DNA of 39,258 nucleotides from Bacillota bacterium. Its GTDB lineage: Bacteria > Bacillota > Sulfobacillia > Sulfobacillales > Sulfobacillaceae. Positions within the stretch are counted from its first letter, which is position 1, and every line of letters begins with the position of its first letter. This document shows, piece by piece, positions 32,321 through 39,258 of the stretch. The stretch lies in NCBI GenBank assembly GCA_021821465.1, contig JAKACM010000038.1:1-39258 (forward strand). The letters are read 5' to 3'. The notes under the pieces are model-generated. The model was not told the DNA's origin. It was given only the letters and a program-made list of their open reading frames with translations, and made no database searches. The position numbers and the translations under genes were made by a program.

Positions 32321-32968
32321 TTATGCCTCCAGGTACTCGATTCCCTTACGGTGCAGATTCATTCCACCAATGCGGTCATCATTGGACCGATAATGGCAGT
32401 TCTGACACGTAATCTGATGATGTTTTTATGGTGATGGCCTTTCTTGGTGTGACCACATTTGGGACATGCCTGCGAGGTATAATGCGGATCCCCCACCATC
32501 ACTTTCGCTTGGGCTTTTGCGGCCCTGCCCTGTACGCAATCATCTGCCGCAGTTGATAATAGGCCCATGAGACGAATTCGTAGCGATGCCGTTTGTGCAC
32601 TTTTCGTGCACCCCGCACGCCTGTTAACTCTTCCAGCACAAACAGCGTATGCGCTCCCCATACCGTTCGACGAGTGCCTTGCTGATCTGATGATTGACAT
32701 CGATCATCCCACGGGTTTCCCGTTGCCCGATCTGCTTGAGCCGTTGCCTGGCTGAGGGGGTTTGACGTGGTTGCAAATGCCGTCTCAGTTGCATGTAGTG
32801 CGTCCGGCGGTCTTTGATAAACCACGCCTGACCATGAGAATCATAAACACTTACCCTGAATAAGAGTCCCGGACGCCGCAAAGCACAAATGAGCAAAAAA
32901 GCTTCTCGGTCTATCCCATGCAACTCGACATGAACGCATTTTGCAACAGTGAATAAGAATCTTTTACT
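32321..32968 (-). pseudogene. IS200/IS605-type tnpB, 5'-truncated and frameshifted
   Basis: Minus-strand frames together give the C-terminal half of TnpB, the RNA-guided nuclease of IS605-type elements: RFLFTVAKCVHVELHGIDRE (RuvC-I Asp), YMQLRRHLQ, RLKQIGQRETRGMIDVNHQI, GAHTLFVLEELTGVR (RuvC-II Glu), EFVSWAYYQLRQM, then the zinc finger QACPKCGHTKK with CQNCHY and the RuvC-III NDDRIGGMNL, ending GIEYLEA before the TAA at 32321-32323. At least two frameshifts are needed to join these, one of them between the finger halves. The N-terminal 150 or so residues are missing and an in-frame stop precedes the fragment at 32969. No right-end hairpin follows it. It is a dead copy between the transducer gene and glpD. 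Confidence 0.8.
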
Positions 32969-33035
32969 TTATGGCCAAACACGGCACATAAAATTCTTGC
33001 AGGAAAAGTCTGCAATCCCCTGTGAATTCATGCTT

Positions 33036-35249
33036 TTAGCTTGCAGATATGAGTTGGGTAGCCAAACCCCCGCCGATTATAGCGCCAATATACAGCCCAT
33101 GCACGTAAACAGGAACCGAAACATCCAGCATTAAATCACCTGTTACCCTGCGGTAAGCCAACACATCAAAGGCCCCTGAGTCCGGGGGCAACATGAGTGA
33201 TTGCACATCGGTACGCGTCAATCGGGGGCGATCTAAGCTGGGGTCAGAGAGACCGGTAAAGCGCAAGAGACGCATGAGATCTTCTGATTCCCACAAAATT
33301 CGTTTGACCAAGTTCTTGGCATCAACCACCGGATCTCCTACCAAATCGCCTGCAAAGGCTTTGGGTTCGGCCAAAACTAAACCATTAACATCTCCACATG
33401 CCACGCGTAAAATCCCGGGAAAGGTTCGTTGAGCCTCGACTGTCGCCTGATCCATCCACGGACCCAACCACGAATCGACACGCCGATCCCACCCGCAGGT
33501 GTACCTGGGAGGATCAAAGCGGATAATAGGTCCGGGATTGAATAGATCACGCAGATCTGCCGGTGTGAGCGGTTGATAGTGAAATTGTAGATCCTCGGCA
33601 GATACGGCCGCTTCAAGTGCTTGACTCACTTTGCTACTCCATCTGCGCAGAAAGGTGCGCAATTCATCGGTATATGATGTGATGATCTGTGTTGGCACGT
33701 CCAATTTCCAGTCAGACAAAAGATTCTGCAAGTCGCGAACTGTATCCGTCATTACACTCACTGTTCCGACACTCACCTCCATTTCCCGTCCGATACCCTG
33801 AAGTTCTTCAGGAACCTTGGATACCGTGCTAATAGTTTCTTCCGCCGTAGCTGCCAAGCTATGAGCCGTAGTGCGAATCCCTTGGATAGTTGCAGTCATT
33901 TCTTCCACAGAGGCTGCATATTCCTCCACGGCCGCTGCCGTATGGTTTACCACTTGAGTGGCGGTATCTGTCATGTCTGTCGCTTGTGTCACCTCAGTAG
34001 CCACACGAGACAATGCCGCGTTCAAGACTTCCAGCGCCCCGGGAATCTCCGCCACGGAATCTTGCGTTATTCGCAATGTCTCTTCGCCCGCCAGAGCTTC
34101 TTGCGTCGTCTGATCCGCTTCTCGTGCCATGTCCTCAATGGCCTGTTGCATAACATGCAAAGTCGTGGCTGTTTGCTCTGCCGCGGCCAGGCTTTGCTCG
34201 GCTAAAGTGCGCACCGAATGCGCCACGACCGCAAACCCTTGTCCGGCATCTCCGGCCCGCGCCGCTTCGATGGTCGCGTTTAACGCCAACATCTGGGTTT
34301 GACGCGCAATGTCTTGAATGGTCGTCACCACCGGAGACAGATCCTGTACCCGTTGCACCAGAGCCTGGCTGGCTTCATTCGCCCTGGCCACCGACTGAGG
34401 CAGTGATCGCACTTGTGTTAAGGCATGGTCCACCGATGCGACCGCTTCGGCAATACGCCGATGGGCTTCGTGGGCAGCCCGAGCTCCTTCTTGTTGCGCC
34501 TGTCCCATACTTCCTATGCTTTGAGCCAACATTACCATGGCGCGATGTGCTTCTTGGGCGTCTTGAGCCTGTCGCTCCGCGGCCTGGGCAATTTGATCCG
34601 CCGCGGTGGCGAGTTCTTCCACGGAATTGGCCACCGTTTGCAACGCTCTCCCATCTTCCACTGCAGCCTTTTCCACACGTTGAATCAAATCGGTAATACT
34701 GGCCATAGTGCTTTCCACCCGACCCACACTGTCCCGTGACGCTCCCGCTTGACGCACGAGGGCAGACCCGGTATACAACACACGAAAAAGTACTGTACGC
34801 AAGCGCCGCACCAAAGTCTCTCCCGCGTCAAAGAGATCTCGCACTTCATCTTCTCCAAGAGGACTGGGTCTGGGCGATTGCAAATCCCCGTCGCTTAAAC
34901 GGCGCCAGTTGGTAATTTGGGTCAGGATCGGTTCAACCACATAGTACCGATTCGCTCGCAAGGCCAAGATTCCCGAGATCTCTGCGACAATGCCTAAAAG
35001 AGCCATACCTAAAATCCAGACCAAATGTCCCAAAGCGGAACTCCACAAAGCTCCCAACGCCACAATTTCAATCAATCCTACCATAATCATCGCGCCACCC
35101 AATTGCCAAGCAAACTTCCTTTGTAAGGGCCACGACAAATACACATGCCAAATATGGGCAAACCAACCATTATGCCCTATCAGATCTTTCGTACTGGACC
35201 CTTGTGTGTTGAATTCTGACTCGACACTTCGAATTGTGCTGTCTGCCAT
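33036..35249 (-). CDS. membrane-bound methyl-accepting chemotaxis transducer with a C-terminal Cache-like sensor
   Basis: 737 residues from ATG 35249 (AGGGAG 4-5 bases upstream; an upstream frame to 35366 has no better site). Two helices near the N-terminus (about 47-69 and 74-96) have almost no loop between them, so there is no extracellular sensor. A HAMP-like linker ([25 protein letters not shown]) and a long coiled coil follow, with the signalling tip [20 protein letters not shown] and [15 protein letters not shown]. The last 190 or so residues form a globular domain with [34 protein letters not shown] and [19 protein letters not shown], clearly related to the domain ending the 11180-12742 transducer. 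Sensing must therefore be cytoplasmic. No other chemotaxis genes are near. Confidence 0.88.
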   Translation of the reverse strand: MADSTIRSVESEFNTQGSSTKDLIGHNGWFAHIWHVYLSWPLQRKFAWQLGGAMIMVGLIEIVALGALWSSALGHLVWILGMALLGIVAEISGILALRANRYYVVEPILTQITNWRRLSDGDLQSPRPSPLGEDEVRDLFDAGETLVRRLRTVLFRVLYTGSALVRQAGASRDSVGRVESTMASITDLIQRVEKAAVEDGRALQTVANSVEELATAADQIAQAAERQAQDAQEAHRAMVMLAQSIGSMGQAQQEGARAAHEAHRRIAEAVASVDHALTQVRSLPQSVARANEASQALVQRVQDLSPVVTTIQDIARQTQMLALNATIEAARAGDAGQGFAVVAHSVRTLAEQSLAAAEQTATTLHVMQQAIEDMAREADQTTQEALAGEETLRITQDSVAEIPGALEVLNAALSRVATEVTQATDMTDTATQVVNHTAAAVEEYAASVEEMTATIQGIRTTAHSLAATAEETISTVSKVPEELQGIGREMEVSVGTVSVMTDTVRDLQNLLSDWKLDVPTQIITSYTDELRTFLRRWSSKVSQALEAAVSAEDLQFHYQPLTPADLRDLFNPGPIIRFDPPRYTCGWDRRVDSWLGPWMDQATVEAQRTFPGILRVACGDVNGLVLAEPKAFAGDLVGDPVVDAKNLVKRILWESEDLMRLLRFTGLSDPSLDRPRLTRTDVQSLMLPPDSGAFDVLAYRRVTGDLMLDVSVPVYVHGLYIGAIIGGGLATQLISAS

Positions 35250-36437
35250 ATGTCTCCCTGCCATCCCATAGATTTGTCCGTAACGGAAATGGTAATGAAG
35301 TTCTTTGTAGAATTTCCCCCGAAATCGCCCAAATGTCATGGGAAAAGGTCTTTTTTCCGGGATCATTCCATAATCTAAACCGTTCGTTAACGAACAAGAA
35401 AGTCCTTCTAATGCAAACGAGTTTTTTATCGGCAGCAGAAATGGCTAGGTTGTTGTCGAATAAAGAATTTTATCTCGTCAGTACATTCCTACAAAATGCC
35501 TAATCAGATAAGAATAAATTATGAGAACAGCAATGACACAGGATTCGGGGCTGATGCAGTGGATGTCGGCTATGTCCCCATCTCACTTTGGAATACGAAA
35601 AATCAATTGGCTGACGTTGACAATTTGAACTCCAGTTATCTCTTTTGGGATAAATGATTTATTGCTGAATATCAATTCGAAGGTGCTCGGGGGCATGGGT
35701 TCAGTGTTTCACGACCGATATGTACGACAAGTCGTGGAGATGGGAATAGATCGAGAGAGGAGTATCCGCTCTTTTGATCACGGCTTAAGTGTGGCCACGA
35801 TAGCCCCTCCTTCAAAACCCCGGACAGCATTAAACAGCGCCCCTGCCCCTATAGCCCGCCACCAGGAAAGGAACTCAAGGTAAGCTCACGGCTGGGCTCT
35901 TGTAAATGGGGCTTTTCTCGAAAACGGGCAGAAATTGACCTTCCCATTTGTTGATGACGCAAGCAGCCAAACCATTGTCGATATGGCTCACTCTTGAAGC
36001 CGGATTGGGCCAACGAACAGATACAAGTGAATTTGCAAAGCCTCCCTCTGGGCCAGTTACCGGTGAAGTGTCCCAAGGAGGTCTGTCGCTGTTCATTTTG
36101 ACCATAATGGAAATACACACCGCGCGAGGGACGATTGTAATGTTTTTCAAAGAGATGTAAACAGCATTTGCCACGAGGTCGATGCCATCTCGGGATTTTG
36201 CTGCGCAAATTGCCCGCGTCACGACCTGCTTGCACCTTTGTGGCGTATTTTTGACTAGTCCATGCCTACGAATTCTTAGAAACGTTCGCCGGACTGTGCC
36301 GCGCGAAAGGCCCTGTTTGCGGAGTCATTCTGGAGCAATCAGTTGCAAGCTTTGAATAAGTGCGCCTAAATGGCAACCATGGAATGAGGACAAGGTGGCG
36401 ATTTTCCGGGAATCGGACAGATATCCTCATTCACTAT
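35250..36437. other. about 1.2 kb without a recognisable gene
   Basis: The longest stretch without a gene in the window. The first 150 bases hold the leader of the transducer gene. Minus-strand frames at 35849-36235 and 35875-36222, and a piece at 35770-35870 reading AIGAGALFNAVRGFEGGAIV, have protein-like composition but no family, start or ribosome site; they may be remains of a decayed gene. I see no terminator, IS end or repeat that I would defend. Confidence 0.4.
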
Positions 36438-37844
36438 CTAGGACAAACTTCTTCGCTTTGATGACATTAATAATAACAGGGCGAAGAGACTGCCCAGAAG
36501 AGTTAACGCCGCAAAGGCCCAGGATGCACGAAATCCTGTCATCAACCCCGAGACTCCTCGATGGATTGGGGAGCCGACTAGACTCGCAACAACCGTGGTG
36601 TCTAAGGCAATACCCAGATTTTGAACCATCCTTTGCACCGCACCGATGGTGCCTTGAACGTCTAAAGGAACCGCTCCCATAATCGCGGCAATATTGGGTG
36701 AAAGGAACAAGCCTCCGCCTAAACCGTAAACCAACAATAGTCCGGCCAATGCTGTAAAAGACCACGTGGAACGCATGAAACTCAGGACCGCATAAGCTGC
36801 CGTCATACAAGCCAGACCCGCCACCATCAATCCAGACGTTCCGATTCTTTGCATGAGCCGCCCGGACATCCGCGATAGCACAACGATGCCCAAAGGTGCA
36901 AACAGATTTGCGAATCCGGCTTGCCACGGGGGAAGATGATGGATTTGTTCCAGATAATAAGGCGGAATAATAAACCCAAGGGAGCTGGCCCCCCCAAACC
37001 AAAAAATCGCCATCATAGGTGCCGCCAAAGTTCCGCGGCGAAAGAGCTTTAAATCAACGATAGGACTGTGTGCCTGTTCTTCCCATTTCAGAAATCCCAT
37101 AAGAAGACCTAAGGAAATTATCAAGGGAATCCACGTGAACGCACTGCCTAAACCATGACTCGCTCCCATTGTCAGTCCCCCCATGAACCCCAAGGCGGTA
37201 CCGGATAACAAGAGGTTTCCGGGAATGTCAAGAGTCAGGTAACGGCCGGTAGATTCTGGTGTCTTGACAAGGAGTTGGCAACCCCAAAGGGCGCCTAACG
37301 TGATGGGTATATTCATCCAAAAGATCCACGGCCACCCGACAACGGAAATTAACAGCCCTCCAATGGTGGGACCCAATAGGGGTCCCAGACCCATGAGAAG
37401 GGCGAGAGACCCCAAGGCAGGCCCTTGCCTTTCCCTGGGGATAACTGCCGTAATGATCGCGACGGCCGTCGCTTGAAGCATCGCCGCTCCAATGCCTTGA
37501 ATGCCTCGGAAAGCAATCAACATGCCAGAGGATGTGGAGAATCCCGAGAGTATTGATGCCGTACCGAATAGAAGAAGACCCCATCGATAAACTGTCAACC
37601 GTCCAAAATGATCGCTGAGTCGGCCAAAAATCGTAATGGTTCCCACCAAGGTCAACGTATAGAAAATGACCGTCCAGGAAATTGTCGCAAGCTGAGCATG
37701 AAACACATGCATAAGAGTGGGCAGCGCGACATTGATGATTCCGGAATCAAGTGTGGACAAAAATAGACCGGCCCCTGCTGTCAAGATCACAATCCGATCT
37801 TGAGAAGTGAGAGGCAGGGGTCGGAGCTTTTGAGCTTTTGGCAT
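36438..37844 (-). CDS. DHA2-family (EmrB/QacA type) drug:proton antiporter
   Basis: 468 residues, about 14 membrane helices. All signature motifs of the group are present: the D1 motif LDSGIINVALPTL in helix 1 (about 32-44), motif A GRLSDHFGR in the 2-3 loop, RGIQGIGAAMLQA in helix 4, and motif C GLGPLLGPTIGG in helix 5, with LDIPGNLLL in the middle. These proteins export lipophilic or cationic compounds using the proton gradient. ATG 37844 follows AGAGGAG about 9 bases upstream. The ArsR-like regulator gene diverges from it across some 345 bases, a classic regulator-exporter pair. The substrate cannot be told. Confidence 0.92.
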   Translation of the reverse strand: MPKAQKLRPLPLTSQDRIVILTAGAGLFLSTLDSGIINVALPTLMHVFHAQLATISWTVIFYTLTLVGTITIFGRLSDHFGRLTVYRWGLLLFGTASILSGFSTSSGMLIAFRGIQGIGAAMLQATAVAIITAVIPRERQGPALGSLALLMGLGPLLGPTIGGLLISVVGWPWIFWMNIPITLGALWGCQLLVKTPESTGRYLTLDIPGNLLLSGTALGFMGGLTMGASHGLGSAFTWIPLIISLGLLMGFLKWEEQAHSPIVDLKLFRRGTLAAPMMAIFWFGGASSLGFIIPPYYLEQIHHLPPWQAGFANLFAPLGIVVLSRMSGRLMQRIGTSGLMVAGLACMTAAYAVLSFMRSTWSFTALAGLLLVYGLGGGLFLSPNIAAIMGAVPLDVQGTIGAVQRMVQNLGIALDTTVVASLVGSPIHRGVSGLMTGFRASWAFAALTLLGSLFALLLLMSSKRRSLS

Positions 37845-38189
37845 GGAATTTATCTCCTCTGTGTAGTCTTGTCAGTATTTTTCCCATGCGCCGATTGTAT
37901 GGTATAAATATTTCATTCTCGGTCGAAGTGTTTTGACTTACAGGCCATCACACGTTTTCCCTGTTATCACCAAGAATTCAAGAGCAGTCATAAACCTCGG
38001 CAATTCGGACAAACTGTCATGATTAGCCGGAGTGCTCACAAGGATTCTGTTGTTCGCCTCCACACCTGAGGACAAAGGGATCCGCTACAAAACTCTGAAT
38101 GAGAAAGATTCGGCCTGGTGGGTCCGATCCCACGACGAAAACACCGGCTCGTGAAAAAGGAGGGAAGGGCACTTTCGCCCATATATCTG
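37845..38189. other. divergent control region between the DHA2 exporter and the ArsR-type gene
   Basis: About 345 bases expected to hold both promoters and the regulator's site. The AT-rich part at 37895-37920 contains the octamer palindrome AAATATTT (about 37906). Longer starts for the ArsR gene (GTG 38118 or GTG 38151) fall in this region and are disfavoured. Confidence 0.35.
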
Positions 38190-38888
38190 ATGGTGCTGCA
38201 TTCGGGTATTACGGCAGTGGCCGCGCTTATCGGGGATCCCGCCCGCACAGCCATCCTCATGGCATTAGGGGATGGGGGTTCATTGCCGGCGGGGGAACTG
38301 GCACGGTTGGCTCATATATCGCCCCAAACAGCCAGCTCCCATTTAACGAAGTTAGTGGAAGGCGGGCTTCTTGTCGTTGTGGCCCAAGGCAGGCATCGTT
38401 ATTATCAATTTGCAGGTCCGGAAATTGCTCAGGTGTTGGAGACAATTGGGGCCGTGAAGTCTCCGCCCGATAAAGTTCATTCCTTGCGGGAGTCCGTCCA
38501 AGCTAATGCGCTGCGTTTTGCCCGAACATGTTATGGACACCTAGCGGGAAAGCTTGGCGTGAACTTCACGCAAGCCATGGTGAAGAAGGGCTTTTTCGAG
38601 GATCTGGGGCAGTATTATCAACTGACCGATCAAGGGCGTGAGTGGCTAGAGGAGTTTCGACTCACGCTACTGCCCCCTAACTCTTTCAATGTACCGATTC
38701 CCCACCACATCGATTGGACAGAACGGCAACATCATATCAGTGGGCCGCTCGCTTTAGCCATCACCAAGAGACTCAGGGAATTAGAATGGATAACCTCGGG
38801 CCCGGTTCGCCGATCTCTACAAGTGACTGAATGGGGAAAAGAACAATTCCTTCAGAAATTAGGATGTATATACGAACCTGGTGTTTAG
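38190..38888 (+). CDS. ArsR-family winged-helix transcriptional regulator (two-domain type)
   Basis: 232 residues if started at ATG 38190, which places the HTH about ten residues from the N-terminus as in relatives; an AGGAGG at about 38158 is too far upstream to support it, so the start is uncertain. Residues about 8-90 form an ArsR-type winged helix (ALIGDPARTAILMAL, AGELARLAHISPQTASSHLTKLVEGGLLVV, wing QGRHRYYQFAG). The C-terminal half (ARTCYGHLAGKLGVNFTQAM, YQLTDQGREWL, IDWTERQHHISGPLALAITKRL) is the second domain found in a branch of ArsR-like regulators near exporters and oxidases. Where relatives, as I remember them, have a Cys before DWTER, this one has His-His-Ile. It probably represses the divergent DHA2 exporter. 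Confidence 0.85.
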   Translation: MVLHSGITAVAALIGDPARTAILMALGDGGSLPAGELARLAHISPQTASSHLTKLVEGGLLVVVAQGRHRYYQFAGPEIAQVLETIGAVKSPPDKVHSLRESVQANALRFARTCYGHLAGKLGVNFTQAMVKKGFFEDLGQYYQLTDQGREWLEEFRLTLLPPNSFNVPIPHHIDWTERQHHISGPLALAITKRLRELEWITSGPVRRSLQVTEWGKEQFLQKLGCIYEPGV

Positions 38889-38935
38889 CCTAGCGGTAAC
38901 ATTCTTTAAGTTCCCCTTCTTCCCATTACCCCCTT

Positions 38936-39202
38936 TTAGAATTCCAGGCCCGGCTCCAAGTGTTCAGGAGGATTTCCTTCATGGATGGCAACGTCACAAC
39001 TATCCCATAATCTTGATACGGCTTCTAAAAATTGACTCTTAAGAATCAAGTAAACGGATTTACCGAGCCGTTGGCATGAATTGGATAGGGGATTGGGACT
39101 CCAAACCCGTTTGGAGAAATTTGGATCCACGTGTTCTTTCACATTTAATTGTCTTCTGCAGACGAGTTGATTATTCTCATGGGTCAGGCACCGTCCAAGC
39201 AT
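38936..39202 (-). CDS. hypothetical protein, 88 aa
   Basis: A minus-strand frame from ATG 39202 to TAA at 38936-38938. The peptide (ENNQLVCRRQLNVKEHVDPN, then RLGKSVYLILKSQFLEAVSR) has a plausible soluble composition with three or four Cys, but no family that I know and no good ribosome site. A second frame just upstream (MKPYAWTVPDP) overlaps it and could be its true start before a frameshift. The gene may continue beyond neither edge; 39203-39258 shows nothing more. Confidence 0.35.
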   Translation of the reverse strand: MLGRCLTHENNQLVCRRQLNVKEHVDPNFSKRVWSPNPLSNSCQRLGKSVYLILKSQFLEAVSRLWDSCDVAIHEGNPPEHLEPGLEF

Positions 39203-39258
39203 AAGGCTTCATATCATCTACGGTGACCGGAGGATTGAGCTTTCATGCGTTCTTTGGG

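Noticed and set aside
1..39258. tRNA, rRNA, CRISPR arrays or a prophage.
   Set aside because: No cloverleaf, rRNA core motif, regularly spaced repeat or phage structural gene was seen on either strand.

Overview
The window looks like chromosomal DNA of a low-to-moderate GC, Gram-positive-type bacterium. Most genes begin behind near-perfect AGGAGG ribosome binding sites, GTG and TTG starts are common, and the gene content (BlaI/M56 pair, CoA-disulfide reductase fused to rhodanese, HxlR/DoxX pair, soluble chemotaxis transducers, GlpD with a leader terminator) fits an acidophilic or thermophilic Firmicute such as Sulfobacillus. That name is an inference from style and content; no rRNA or other marker gene is present to confirm it. 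I see no tRNA, rRNA, CRISPR array or replication origin.

Layout. 1-2.06 kb: a 2-oxo-acid dehydrogenase E1 alpha gene behind an IclR regulator, both on the minus strand. 2.2-3.7 kb: a graveyard of broken transposase pieces (IS4-like, ISKra4-like) and an unidentified protein fragment. 3.7-7.6 kb: an unknown 203-aa protein, a CcdC-like membrane protein, a doubly broken short-chain dehydrogenase and a membrane GGDEF protein. 7.8-12.7 kb (minus): CoA-disulfide reductase-rhodanese with a long leader hairpin, a six-helix membrane protein resembling the YaaH acetate-transporter family, and a soluble chemotaxis transducer. 13.9-17.8 kb: NUDIX hydrolase, a secreted Ser/Met-rich lipoprotein, a BlaI repressor/M56 membrane protease pair and a divergent LspA-like signal peptidase. 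17.8-20.1 kb: a decayed secreted-protein gene, then the overlapping adaptive-response pair AdaA-AdaB. 20.15-22.9 kb: an HxlR regulator diverging from doxX, followed by a LigB-type dioxygenase and a thioredoxin, resembling quinone/catechol-stress loci. doxX is split by a 331-bp insert with IS200/IS605-like hairpin ends. 23.1-26.8 kb: an MFS exporter diverging from a STAND NTPase with a C-terminal HTH. 26.9-30.1 kb (minus): SDR, MarR-like gene, tiny ORFs and TenA. 30.5-35.2 kb (minus): GlpD with a leader terminator, a broken tnpB and a second chemotaxis transducer with its sensor domain at the C-terminus. 36.4-38.9 kb: a DHA2 exporter diverging from an ArsR-type regulator.

Themes. The region is accessory in character: small regulator-plus-target modules (IclR/E1, BlaI/M56, HxlR/DoxX, MarR/SDR, ArsR/DHA2, STAND/MFS) separated by long non-coding stretches, IS relics and pseudogenes. 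Functions cluster around redox, electrophile and alkylation stress, drug efflux, and carbon entry (glycerol 3-phosphate, possibly acetate, 2-oxo acids). The items most worth a second look are the IS605-derived mini-element inside doxX and its hairpin relative near 30.26 kb, the two chemotaxis transducers that share a C-terminal sensor, the BlaI/M56 pair flanked by lipoprotein-processing genes, and the glpD leader terminator.
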